A stretch of DNA of 64,000 nucleotides from the NCBI RefSeq assembly GCF_050410795.1, contig NZ_CP191258.1, positions 5,456,001 to 5,520,000 of the forward strand, in the 5' to 3' direction. The notes under the pieces are model-generated. The model had not been told where the DNA came from. It made no database searches and saw only the letters and a program-made list of their open reading frames with translations. The position numbers and the translations under genes were made by a program. Below, in pieces: positions 8,579-17,207 of the stretch (its first letter is position 1; each line of letters opens with the position of its first letter). This DNA is from Fontivita pretiosa. Its GTDB lineage: Bacteria > Planctomycetota > Phycisphaerae > Tepidisphaerales > Tepidisphaeraceae.

Positions 8579-9343
8579 ATGCTCAGCCGATTCCTGATCG
8601 TTTCGCTGGCAGTTCTTGTTCCCGCGCCGATGGCCATGGCGCACTACGACATCCGCCCGCGCGTCGAGGATGGCCGGATCGTCACCGACGGCTTCGACGA
8701 TGCGCTGGGAAGCACCGAACCGCACCTGCGCGTGTTCGGATACGACTTTGCGGAGAATCCCGACGACCCCTTCTTCGCGCAGGATCCGGGCTTCAACTCT
8801 CCCGCGGGATCGGGGCTGCCTGTTGGAAGCCAGCTCCGGTTCGATATCCTCGGCCCGCTTCAATACTGGAGCGGCGTCGGCGCGGTGTCGTTCGCGAGCG
8901 TGAGCGGCGGCCAGACGCTGGAATTGAACTTCGGCACGGCCACGCGGACGATCACGGGCTCCAGCACGTTTCAAAGCGGCTTTGCGATCCAGACGGTCGG
9001 TGCCGGCGGGACGGTGCACCGTCACCTCAACTCCTTCTTGAACGGCCCCGATGGCAACAGCGTCCCCGCCGGGTCGGGAAGCTGGGGCGCCGGCGACGGC
9101 GTCGAGGCCGCCGCGGGCGCGTACCTGTTCAGCATCGAGCTTCAGATCGACCCGGACAACGGCATCGTCAGCTCGGAACCGATCTACATCGTCTTCAACC
9201 ATGGCCTGAGCGAGACGGCTCACGCCGCCGCGATCGAGTGGGTGCAGAACGTGCTCGTTCCCGAGCCAGCGACGGTCGGGATGCTGCTCCTGCCGCTGAC
9301 GTGGCTTATGTGCCGTGGGAGAAAACGCGAGCGGAACCGCTGA
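8579..9343 (+). CDS. PEP-CTERM protein, all3515-like (candidate zinc-responsive)
   Basis: A 254-residue exported protein: signal peptide ending near MAMA, a mature start HYDIRPRVEDGRIVTDG, then RVFGYDFAENPDDPFF and DPGFNSPAGSG, and a C-terminal PEP-CTERM anchor beginning VPEPATVG, followed by a hydrophobic run and the Arg-rich end RGRKRERNR. The HYD...GRIVTDG and FGYDFAENP...DPGFN pattern resembles what I remember of the all3515 family of PEP-CTERM proteins, which are under Zur control in cyanobacteria; this is recall, not a search. AGGAGG precedes ATG 8579. PEP-CTERM anchoring is secure; the zinc link is tentative. Confidence 0.75.
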   Translation: MLSRFLIVSLAVLVPAPMAMAHYDIRPRVEDGRIVTDGFDDALGSTEPHLRVFGYDFAENPDDPFFAQDPGFNSPAGSGLPVGSQLRFDILGPLQYWSGVGAVSFASVSGGQTLELNFGTATRTITGSSTFQSGFAIQTVGAGGTVHRHLNSFLNGPDGNSVPAGSGSWGAGDGVEAAAGAYLFSIELQIDPDNGIVSSEPIYIVFNHGLSETAHAAAIEWVQNVLVPEPATVGMLLLPLTWLMCRGRKRERNR

Positions 9344-9362
9344 ACCGGGGCTATCGCGAAAC

Positions 9363-10253
9363 TCAGGTGCTGCTCGTGTAGCTTCCGTTGCCGGCGGTGT
9401 TTTCGCGGACGACCCTGACGAACAGGTCCTCCAGTGTCGTCGTCGGGTGGGAGACCTGCGCATCCTTGGCGCCCAGACGCGCCAAAAACTGCTGAACCTC
9501 GGCAAGCTGCCCGTCGTTCAGCCCGCGGGCGCTGATCTGCGTGACGTCCTTCACCTGGAGCAGATCGCGGACGTAGCCCAGCTCCATCATCCGCCCGCGG
9601 AACAGGATCGTGATCCGGTCGCACACGTCCTGCACGTCGGCCAGCAGGTGCGAGCAGAGCAGCACTGTCTTGCCCTGCTTTTTCAGGTCCAGGATCAGGT
9701 CCTTCATCTCGCGCGTGCCGATCGGATCCAGACCTGTGGTTGGCTCGTCGAGCATGATCAGGTCCGGGTTGTTGATCAGCGCCTGGGCCAGGCCGATGCG
9801 CCGGGCCATGCCCTTGGAGTATTCGCGGAGCTTTCGCTTGCGCGCCTTCTCATCGAGTCCGACGATGTCCAGCAGCTCGGGCACGCGACGCTTGAGGTCC
9901 TTGGAGGGAATCCTGAACAGCCGGCCGTAGAACTTCAGCGTCTCCTCGCCGTTGAGGAACCTGTAGAGGTACGACTCTTCGGGCAAAAAGCCGATGCGCT
10001 CATTGATCGCGGTGGAGCCTGCGGGATGTCCGAGCACGAACGCATTGCCGCGCGTGGGGAAAATCAGCCCCAGCAGCAGCTTGATCGTGGTGGACTTGCC
10101 CGATCCATTAGGCCCCAGCAGCCCGAAAACCTCGCCGCGATGGATCGTCAGGTTCAGGTCATCCAGCGCGCGGACCTTATCGCGGCCCCAGAAGTCCTTG
10201 TAGATCTTCGTGAGATGCTCGGTATGGACGGCTGAATCGGTTGTGACAGTCAT
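9363..10253 (-). CDS. ABC transporter ATP-binding protein
   Basis: A 296-residue ABC ATPase of the type that powers simple exporters or ABC-2 permeases. Walker A is GLLGPNGSGKST (about residues 44-55), the Q-loop region GFLPEESYLYRFL, the signature YSKGMARRIGLAQAL (a variant of LSGGQ), Walker B LIMLDEPTTGLDP, and the switch His in LLCSHLL. The C-terminal extension (VSHPTTTLEDLFVRVV) is common in this subgroup. No permease lies beside it; upstream on the same strand is rpsU, so its membrane partner must be encoded elsewhere. Its substrate cannot be told from sequence. Confidence 0.92.
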   Translation of the reverse strand: MTVTTDSAVHTEHLTKIYKDFWGRDKVRALDDLNLTIHRGEVFGLLGPNGSGKSTTIKLLLGLIFPTRGNAFVLGHPAGSTAINERIGFLPEESYLYRFLNGEETLKFYGRLFRIPSKDLKRRVPELLDIVGLDEKARKRKLREYSKGMARRIGLAQALINNPDLIMLDEPTTGLDPIGTREMKDLILDLKKQGKTVLLCSHLLADVQDVCDRITILFRGRMMELGYVRDLLQVKDVTQISARGLNDGQLAEVQQFLARLGAKDAQVSHPTTTLEDLFVRVVRENTAGNGSYTSST

Positions 10254-10335
10254 GTGGAAAACAGCGGACAGTGACCCGTGGTCAGTTGCCGTCGTGACCG
10301 CTCAGCGTCGCTGCTGGCAACTGGCCACTGCTGCG

Positions 10336-10533
10336 TCAACGTCGCGGGGCGCCGCGCCCACCGGGCACGGGACGAGGGCCCTTGCGTTGCCGCCGGCGAC
10401 GTTTCTCGGAAGGCTTCTCGTAGTAAGCGATCCGCTTGATGTCCTTGGTCAAGCCTTCCTTCTCGCACATCTTCTTAAATCGCCGCAGCATCTGCTCGGC
10501 CGTTTCGTTCCCGCGACTCTTGACTTTGATCAT
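10336..10533 (-). CDS. rpsU: 30S ribosomal protein S21
   Basis: A 65-residue basic protein of the small ribosomal subunit. ATG at 10533 follows a clear GAGGAG site and opens MIKVKSRGNETAEQMLRRFK, with KMCEKEGLTKDIKRIAYYEK and an Arg/Lys-rich tail (KRRRRQRKGP), as expected for S21. The frame is open further upstream, but those residues do not resemble any protein, so the longer reading is rejected. It lies 82 bases upstream of the ABC ATPase on the same strand and diverges from the M20 peptidase. Confidence 0.95.
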   Translation of the reverse strand: MIKVKSRGNETAEQMLRRFKKMCEKEGLTKDIKRIAYYEKPSEKRRRRQRKGPRPVPGGRGAPRR

Positions 10534-10724
10534 GCAACTCCTCGATTCACAACCCCCTGCCGTGCCCCGCGCCCCGTGGCGAAACACCGGTTGGTCCAAT
10601 GCACGCCAACCAACAATTAGTGTATGCGCGGGGGCCGATTGTTCAAGTTGGGCCGGCTGGCCTGCGCCGCAGCGGTGTTTCCCGCGGGTTTTCGGGTATA
10701 ACGGACCGGCCCCGGCCAGATCAA

Positions 10725-12023
10725 ATGACCCGAAACATGCCCGCAACACAGTCCAACCCGACCCGCGACACACTGTATGCAAGAATCGCGGCGTACGTGG
10801 CCGCCACCGAGCAGCGGAACCTGGAGCTGCTGCTTCAGATGCTCTCGATTCCCAAGCCGCGAATGCAGGAACACCGGGCGGTGCGCTTCGCCGCCGACCT
10901 GCTGCGCGCCGCGGGCTGTGACGTGGACATCTTTGAAGGTGACGGGACCGCGGAGCCCGCTCCGGACGGCAAGCCGATCAACGTGCTGGGGCGGCGGGCG
11001 GGATGCGCCGACGGCGTGGCGGCTGGGCGCAGTCTTTTGCTCGAAGCGCATCTGGACACGGTTCCCACCGGCCAGCTCAACCGCTGGAAGCACGATCCGT
11101 GGGGCGCCAGTGTGGAGGCCGGGCGGGTCTACGCCCGCGGCGCTCATGACGATGTCGCCGGCGCCGCGCTGGTGTGCCTGGTGGCCCGTGCCCTTCAGGA
11201 ACTGAAGCTGACGCCGCAGGCGGATCTGTATCTGCTGCTGACAACCGAAGAGGAGTATTCCGGCGGCGGGATGCGGGCATTGCGCCAACGGCATCCGCAG
11301 CTTCGCCCCGATGCCCACCTGCTGGTCGATGGCAACAGCCAGCCGCAGGACTGCATCATCGGCCACCCCGGTTGCGTCAGCTTCACGATCCGTATACCCG
11401 GGCCGTTCGGTTCGGCGCAAAACGTTCGATACGTACACGATGCCAACCCGATCGAATTGGCCGGGCGGCTGATCGCCGGGCTGCGTCGCCTGGAGGAGGA
11501 TCTTGCAAGGCAGACAGGCGAAGATGTGGGGTCTGTCTCGTGGCCGCGGCCGACGATCGCAATCGTCGGGATTCAAAGCGCCGGATGGATCAGCAACGTT
11601 CCGGAGGAATGCAATCTACAGGTATGGGGCAATGTCATTCCGCCGATGACCATCCCCTGCTATCGCGATGCGATCGAGTCATGCATTCGTGGCGAGGCAC
11701 AGGCGCTACCCTGGTTTGCGCAGCACCCCCCGCGCATTGAGTGGGGGCCCATCGACGTGCCAGCGATGCTCACGCCGGTGGATTCGCCCTTCTATCGCGC
11801 GCTGGCCGCGGCGCACCAGCGCAGCTTCGGGACTGACCTTCGCCCGCGGCTGATCGGCGGCTGGGGCGACATGCGCCTGCTGGACAGTCCGCAGATGCTG
11901 TTCTACGGCCCGGGGCGTGGCGGCGGCGATCATGGGTATGACGAACACTACGAGATCGCCGACCTGGCTCCGATGCTGCGCACGCTGCTGCATCTGGTTG
12001 CCGACTGGTGCGGCGTGAGCTGA
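10725..12023 (+). CDS. M20-family metallopeptidase (ArgE/DapE/carboxypeptidase-like)
   Basis: A cytoplasmic zinc-dependent amidohydrolase, 432 residues. Metal and catalytic motifs run in the family order: EAHLDTVP (His ligand and Asp), ARGAHDDVAG (bridging Asp), TTEEEYSGGG (Glu pair), LVDGNSQP, and a closing His in GRGGGDHGYDEHYEI. The dimerisation (lid) domain lies between about residues 190 and 310. Substrate could be an N-acyl amino acid, succinyl-diaminopimelate or a dipeptide; sequence alone does not decide. ATG 10725 is chosen over upstream in-frame codons, which encode low-quality sequence; ATG 10737 is equally possible. The gene stands alone. Confidence 0.85.
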   Translation: MTRNMPATQSNPTRDTLYARIAAYVAATEQRNLELLLQMLSIPKPRMQEHRAVRFAADLLRAAGCDVDIFEGDGTAEPAPDGKPINVLGRRAGCADGVAAGRSLLLEAHLDTVPTGQLNRWKHDPWGASVEAGRVYARGAHDDVAGAALVCLVARALQELKLTPQADLYLLLTTEEEYSGGGMRALRQRHPQLRPDAHLLVDGNSQPQDCIIGHPGCVSFTIRIPGPFGSAQNVRYVHDANPIELAGRLIAGLRRLEEDLARQTGEDVGSVSWPRPTIAIVGIQSAGWISNVPEECNLQVWGNVIPPMTIPCYRDAIESCIRGEAQALPWFAQHPPRIEWGPIDVPAMLTPVDSPFYRALAAAHQRSFGTDLRPRLIGGWGDMRLLDSPQMLFYGPGRGGGDHGYDEHYEIADLAPMLRTLLHLVADWCGVS

Positions 12024-12196
12024 TCGCGAAGCACGCATTGATCGTGCACGGGCGCATCCATTCAGCAGAGCCTGATCAGGCTCACTCCCGAGGTTACCGA
12101 GTCACACCGATCCGGCGGGCGTCCGGACGGCGGTCGAATTGACGCTCTGCGGCTGTATCCGTACGATTCTCAACCCGCGTGCAGCGCGGGATTTGG

Positions 12197-12982
12197 ATGA
12201 TCGCCATCATCAGTGACATTCACGGAAACCTCGAAGCCTTCAGCGTCGTGCTCGACGAGATCAAGCGGCGGGGGATCACCCAGGTGGTCTGCCTGGGTGA
12301 TGTGGTCGGCTATGGGCCTAACCCCATGGAGTGCCTGGATCTGGTCATCGAACACTGCCAGATCGCGCTGATGGGGAACCACGATTTTGCGGTGTTTTAC
12401 GAGCCATTCAACTTCAACAGCGGCGCGGAGCAGGCGTGTTTCTGGACGCGGGCACAGTTCGAGAACGACCCGGACCTTACTCGCCGCGCCAATCGCTGGA
12501 AATTCCTGGGCAATCTGCCGGCACGCGTGAAGACCAACGACTTTCTGGCGGTGCACGCATCGCCCCGGCGGCCGATCAATGAGTACATCTTCCCCGACGA
12601 CATTTACACCAACCCCACCAAGTTCGTCAGCCTCTTCGAGAGGTTTGACAAGCTCTGTTTCGTGGGGCACACGCACGTACCGGGCGTGTTTCTAGAAGGG
12701 CCAGACTTTTATAGCCCTGAAGAGCTTGACTATCGCTTCGAGATCACCGACGAGAAGGCGATTGTGAACGTGGGCAGCGTCGGTCAGCCGCGCGACCGCG
12801 ACCCCCGCAGCAGTTTCGTGATCCTTCACGAGGGCGGGCAGGAGGGCGCCGGCGGGAGTGCAGCCGGGCCGTATATCGAGTTCGTGCGCCTGCCGTACGA
12901 TGTGGACACGACGGTCAGGAAGGTCGAGGCGATCCCGGAGCTGGACAATTTCCTGGGCACGAGACTGCTTGATGGGCGATAG
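12197..12982 (+). CDS. Calcineurin-like metallophosphoesterase
   Basis: A 261-residue binuclear-metal phosphoesterase of the YfcE/ApaH-like group. All five metal motifs are visible: MIAIISDIHGN at the N-terminus (D-x-H), LGDVVGYGP, MGNHD, VHASP and VGHTHVPG. ATG 12197 places the first strand exactly at the start, as usual for the family; an alternative start six codons upstream adds nothing. The next gene is yidC, 90 bases on. The substrate is not predictable: phosphodiesters, nucleotides and phosphoproteins are all used by relatives. Confidence 0.88.
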   Translation: MIAIISDIHGNLEAFSVVLDEIKRRGITQVVCLGDVVGYGPNPMECLDLVIEHCQIALMGNHDFAVFYEPFNFNSGAEQACFWTRAQFENDPDLTRRANRWKFLGNLPARVKTNDFLAVHASPRRPINEYIFPDDIYTNPTKFVSLFERFDKLCFVGHTHVPGVFLEGPDFYSPEELDYRFEITDEKAIVNVGSVGQPRDRDPRSSFVILHEGGQEGAGGSAAGPYIEFVRLPYDVDTTVRKVEAIPELDNFLGTRLLDGR

Positions 12983-13072
12983 GCCGCCTGAACGACAACA
13001 AGTGAGATGCCGGAAACGGAATGCCGAACGCCACGTGCGGGGCGTAGCGGCGATTGGCAGCAGGACTACGGA

Positions 13073-15178
13073 ATGCAGAATCGACGTTTGATCATCGGGA
13101 TGCTGCTGGCGGTGGCCCTGGTGATCCTGTGGCAGCCGCTGTTTTACTTCATCGGCACGAAGATGGGCTGGGACATGTCCCCCCGTCCGGTGCCGCAGCA
13201 GCAGCCGGAGGTTGCCGCGACGACGCAGCCTGCCGCCACGACCGGCCCACAACTGGCCACGACCGCACCGGCGACGGGCGCATCGCCCGCGATCGCCGCC
13301 ACCGCGCCGCAACCGCCACCCAGCGGCCTGCGGATCATTCCCTCCACACAACCGGCCGGCACCGCGGCTCTGGGCTCGGTCAGGCCACTTGACCCTGATT
13401 ACCGCATGGGCGTGACGCTGGTGCCACAGGGCGCCGCCATCAACGCCGTTGTGCTCAACCAGTTCAAGCAGACCGCACGCGCCGACGATCGCTACACCTT
13501 TCAGACCCCCTACGCCGGAGCCGAATCGGTCTCGCGTCCGCTGGCGACGCAGATGCTCGGCGTCAACGGCCAGACGATCGACCTGAGCGTCGCCGAATGG
13601 TCGCTGCTCCGCGCCGAGCAGAGTCTCGCGACATACGCACTGACGCTGGGCGACGATTCCGGGCCGCTGGCGACCGTACGAAAGACCTACCGGCTGCTGC
13701 CGCCTTCCGATTCCAGCCAGGGATATGAGATCGAGATCACCCACGAGCTGGAGAACCTGACGGCCAGGCCGATCAGTGTTCGCGCGGTGCTGAATGGCCC
13801 GACCCTGCCGCCTCAGGAGCAGCAGTATGGCGCCGACCGCCATACGCTGGCGGGCTTTGCCGATCGCGGGTACGTCCAGGTGGCGCATGACATGATCGAG
13901 TCCTTCACCCAGGACAAGCCCACCCGCGACTACACCAAAGACAAGGATGGCAACCCGGTCGTGTGGGCCGGCAGCGCCAGCATCTACTTCAACGCCTTGC
14001 TTCGCCCGCTGCCGCTTTCTGGACAGCCGCCTCATGAGCTGCCCAATTACGTCCAGAACATCACCGCCGCCGTTCTGAATCCGCAGGGCGATCCCAAGCA
14101 GCATCAGATCGTGATGACCTTCACCACCGCGGACCTGTCGATCGCCCCGGGGCAGACCGTCTCCGTGCCCATGCGGGCGTTTTTCGGCCCGCGGCAACGC
14201 AAGCTGCTCAACAGCGACTACTACTCCGCGTTTCCTCTGCAATATGACAGGACTCTGGTTCTCACCTCCGGAATCTGCGCCATCTGCACCTTCCAGTGGC
14301 TGATCAACGTGCTGGTCTGGCTGCTCAATGCGTTCCACTGGATCCTGTTCAAGGACTGGGGTCTGGCGATCATCGCGCTGGTAGTGCTCGTCCGCGCCAT
14401 CCTGCATCCGATCACCAAGCGGTCGCAGATCTCCATGGCCCGCATGAGCAAGATGGCGCCGGAGATCGAACGCCTCAAGAAAAAGTATGGCGACAACAAG
14501 GAAGAGCTGAACAAGGCCATGATGCAGCTCTACAAGGAGCAGGGCGTGGCGCCGATGCTTGGCTGTCTGCCGATGTTCCTCCAGATGCCCATCTGGATCG
14601 CGCTGTGGCAGGCGCTTCAAACCACTTTCGAGCTGCGCCAGGCGCCGTTCCTGGAGTTCTTCGGCATCCACTTCACCTGGATCCATGACCTGTCCAAGCC
14701 CGATCACCTGATCGAGTTTTCCCGGCCGTTCACGATCCTGGGGCTGATACACGTTTCGGGGCTGAACATCCTGCCGTTTTTGCTGGGGATCGTCTTCTGG
14801 CTCCAGATGAAGTTCCAGCCCAAACCGCCAACCATGACCAAAGAGCAGGAACAGCAGCAGAAGATGATGCAGTGGATGACGCTGCTGTTCCCGATCATGC
14901 TCTACAGCGGCCCCAGCGGGTTGAACCTGTACATCCTGACCAGCACGGTGATCGGCATCATCGAAAGCAAGATCATCCGCGACCACATCAGGCAGCAGGA
15001 GGAGGCGGAAAAGGCCGGGCGGGTCATCGTCGATGCGGGCAGGAAACACAAGGGCGGCACGCCGCCGGCGCTGCGGGCGACGCCCCACGCCAAGCCCAAA
15101 AGCGGGCTGATGAAATGGCTGGCCGACCTCCAGGAACGCGCCGAGCAGGTTCGCCGCCAGGCTGAACGGCGAAAATGA
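13073..15178 (+). CDS. yidC: Membrane protein insertase YidC
   Basis: Inserts and folds inner-membrane proteins with or without SecYEG. The 701-residue product begins with one membrane span (LIIGMLLAVALVILWQPLFY), a Pro/Ala/Thr-rich linker and a large periplasmic domain to about residue 400. The conserved five-span core follows, including VLVRAILHPITKRSQ with the groove Arg, the cytoplasmic hairpin (KMAPEIERLKKKYGDNKEEL), and LGCLPMFLQMPIWIALW. The C-terminal tail is Lys/Arg-rich. ATG 13073 is used; the open frame upstream to 13007 is not YidC-like. Its stop overlaps the mnmE start (ATGA), a gene order conserved in many bacteria. Confidence 0.95.
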   Translation: MQNRRLIIGMLLAVALVILWQPLFYFIGTKMGWDMSPRPVPQQQPEVAATTQPAATTGPQLATTAPATGASPAIAATAPQPPPSGLRIIPSTQPAGTAALGSVRPLDPDYRMGVTLVPQGAAINAVVLNQFKQTARADDRYTFQTPYAGAESVSRPLATQMLGVNGQTIDLSVAEWSLLRAEQSLATYALTLGDDSGPLATVRKTYRLLPPSDSSQGYEIEITHELENLTARPISVRAVLNGPTLPPQEQQYGADRHTLAGFADRGYVQVAHDMIESFTQDKPTRDYTKDKDGNPVVWAGSASIYFNALLRPLPLSGQPPHELPNYVQNITAAVLNPQGDPKQHQIVMTFTTADLSIAPGQTVSVPMRAFFGPRQRKLLNSDYYSAFPLQYDRTLVLTSGICAICTFQWLINVLVWLLNAFHWILFKDWGLAIIALVVLVRAILHPITKRSQISMARMSKMAPEIERLKKKYGDNKEELNKAMMQLYKEQGVAPMLGCLPMFLQMPIWIALWQALQTTFELRQAPFLEFFGIHFTWIHDLSKPDHLIEFSRPFTILGLIHVSGLNILPFLLGIVFWLQMKFQPKPPTMTKEQEQQQKMMQWMTLLFPIMLYSGPSGLNLYILTSTVIGIIESKIIRDHIRQQEEAEKAGRVIVDAGRKHKGGTPPALRATPHAKPKSGLMKWLADLQERAEQVRRQAERRK

Positions 15179-16566
15179 TCTCGAGCCTCGGCGGCGCCGT
15201 AGCCGCTGCACAGCCCGACATCGCGATCGCGACCTTCTCCGCCGCAGCGATGTTCGCATCCGACACCATCGCGGCCATCAGCAGCGCCGTCGGTCCGGCG
15301 GCACGGATGATCGTGCGCGCCAGTGGCCCGGGAGTGCGGCAGATCCACGACGCCCTCAAATGCGACGATGTCGAATTTGCCGGTGGCTCGGCGCGGCGCA
15401 CACGGATCAGCTTCGCGGGCATCACCGTGCCGGCATGGGTTTACTGCTTTGCCGGCCCACGCAGCGCTACTGGCGACGACGTGATCGAGTTTCACATCCC
15501 CGGCAATCCGCTGCTGGCGAGGATGCTGCTGGAGGAGTTGATGCGGCTGGGCGCCCGCCAGGCTCAGCCCGGTGAGTTCACCGCCCGCGCATACTTCAAC
15601 GGTCGCATCGATCTCTCGGAGGCCGAGGGTGTCGCCGCCGCCATCGCGGCGCAAAGCGAACGGGAACTGGCGGCGGCGCGGCAGCTCCTGGCAGGCGAGC
15701 TGGCGCGGCGACTGCGCCCGGTCATGGATTTGATCGCCGAGACCCTTGCTCTGGTCGAGGTCGGCATCGACTTTTCCGAAGAGGATGTCACGTTTCTTTC
15801 CGGGCAGGAACTGCGAGATCGTATTGGGCGGGCTGATGAGACGCTGCACGGCCTTCTGCGCGACAGCGTGCGGTTCGAGCGGCTGGCGCACGAGCCACAC
15901 GTCGTGCTGATCGGACGCCCCAACGCCGGCAAGAGCACGCTGCTGAATGCGCTGGCCGGCTGCCAGCGGGCGATCGTCTCGCCGCTGGCCGGAACCACGC
16001 GCGACGCCATCTGGGCGCAGGTGCGCCTGCCTCGCGGCATGGTCCGCATCATCGACGTGGCCGGGATTGACCACGCCGAAGCGGTCGACCCGATCACCCG
16101 GCAGATGCAGGCGCGAGCCGGCCAGTCGATCGAGCAGGCCGACCTGCTGGTGCTGGTGCGCGACTGCACCGATGATCGCCCCCCGCCGCCGCTGACGAGA
16201 CAGCCCGATCTTCGTGTAGCAACGAAGCTGGATTTGAGCCCGGATGCCCGGCTCGGCGCTGACGAACTGGGCATCAGCGCGCTGCGCGAGTGGAATCTGG
16301 AGGAGCTTCGCCGCCGACTGGATCTGCTGGCGTTTGGGCAGCCCTGCGGCGGCGACGCGCTGGCGCTGAACGCGCGGCATGTGCAGGCTGTGCAGCAGGC
16401 CCGTGAGGCGCTGGCCCGGGCACTGCCACGGGTGTTTGACCGAAGCCCCGAGTTGCTGGCGCTTGAGCTTCGCGAGGCTTTGGATGCGCTGGGCAGCATT
16501 CTCGGCACGGTCGGTCCAGATGAACTGCTGGCCAGGATCTTCTCCAGCTTCTGCATCGGCAAGTGA
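15175..16566 (+). CDS. mnmE: tRNA uridine-5-carboxymethylaminomethyl(34) synthesis GTPase MnmE
   Basis: With MnmG it modifies the wobble uridine of certain tRNAs. The 463-residue product has the tetrahydrofolate-binding N-terminal domain (SDTIAAISSAVGPAARMIVR, QPGEFTARAYFNGRIDLSEAE), a helical domain and an inserted G domain: G1 GRPNAGKS near residue 248, G2 AGTTRD, G3 DVAG and G4 TKLD. It ends in FCIGK, the family's catalytic Cys motif. G3 DVAG and G4 TKLD depart from the usual DTAG and NKxD. The ATG overlapping the yidC stop gives a 25-residue N-terminal extension; ATG 15250 gives a more usual beginning. No mnmG is present. Confidence 0.93.
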   Translation: MISSLGGAVAAAQPDIAIATFSAAAMFASDTIAAISSAVGPAARMIVRASGPGVRQIHDALKCDDVEFAGGSARRTRISFAGITVPAWVYCFAGPRSATGDDVIEFHIPGNPLLARMLLEELMRLGARQAQPGEFTARAYFNGRIDLSEAEGVAAAIAAQSERELAAARQLLAGELARRLRPVMDLIAETLALVEVGIDFSEEDVTFLSGQELRDRIGRADETLHGLLRDSVRFERLAHEPHVVLIGRPNAGKSTLLNALAGCQRAIVSPLAGTTRDAIWAQVRLPRGMVRIIDVAGIDHAEAVDPITRQMQARAGQSIEQADLLVLVRDCTDDRPPPPLTRQPDLRVATKLDLSPDARLGADELGISALREWNLEELRRRLDLLAFGQPCGGDALALNARHVQAVQQAREALARALPRVFDRSPELLALELREALDALGSILGTVGPDELLARIFSSFCIGK

Positions 16567-16633
16567 GCACACCGGTACAGTCCGCCGCGATCAGTGGCTA
16601 GTGACTCGTAACTGTTTGTGATAAGGTTCAGGT

Positions 16634-17101
16634 ATGCACGGCGTCACCACAGCACTGGTTGGCTTTCTGTTCGTGTGTGTTGTGTTCCCCCACCTGGTCA
16701 AGAACCGTCCGCAGTATTACGCAGCCTTCGCAGCCGTCTGCCTGATCATTCTGCTGGACGCGCTGGGGATGATGCTCAGCCCGACGAGTTTGGCCGGGTT
16801 CCGGGTCTTTGCGTATGTGGCGGTGGCGTTTTTGCAGGTGGCGGCGATTTTGCTGCTGTTTCTGTCGGCGGGAGGGATCGGTTGGCGTCAGCTCGCCGGA
16901 GAGATGCGAGAGGCGATCGAGGTGATCCGTCGCGGCGGTGAAAAGGAGCTGGTGATCCCGCTGACGGCTCAGCCGCGGTCCGACCAGCCGTCCGCCGAGC
17001 GTGCGGCAGCGGCGGCGCCTTCCGCCGCCTCGGCCCCGCCACCGACACCAACCACCCCCGCCGGGACGCAGCCGTCCGGCGGCACGCCGTTGGAACCATA
17101 A
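16634..17101 (+). CDS. Small membrane protein with Pro/Ala-rich tail, unknown function
   Basis: A 155-residue protein I do not recognise. Three hydrophobic segments lie in the first 90 residues (LVGFLFVCVVFPHLV, YYAAFAAVCLIILLDALGMM, VFAYVAVAFLQVAAILLLFL), followed by a short amphipathic helix (LAGEMREAIEVIRRGGEKE) and a low-complexity tail of Ala, Pro and Thr. It sits between mnmE and the GspE-like gene, all in the same direction, so it is likely part of that membrane-linked transcription unit. No catalytic motif is visible. Confidence 0.7.
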   Translation: MHGVTTALVGFLFVCVVFPHLVKNRPQYYAAFAAVCLIILLDALGMMLSPTSLAGFRVFAYVAVAFLQVAAILLLFLSAGGIGWRQLAGEMREAIEVIRRGGEKELVIPLTAQPRSDQPSAERAAAAAPSAASAPPPTPTTPAGTQPSGGTPLEP

Positions 17102-17207
17102 GACAAGTTTGGCAACCGATCGGGTATGCCACTACAATAAAATCTCTGCCGCAAGCCGGATCTGGATGGTTTCTCCCGGGGGACGCTTGTGGCTGCCAAG
17201 GAGACGT

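Noticed and set aside
10534..10782. N-terminal extension of S21
   Set aside because: S21 proteins start directly at MIKVKSRG-like sequence and the ATG at 10533 has a strong ribosome-binding site.
12692..15259. 855-codon minus-strand frame across yidC
   Set aside because: Antisense shadow of yidC; Arg-rich low-complexity product, no start context and no recognisable domain.
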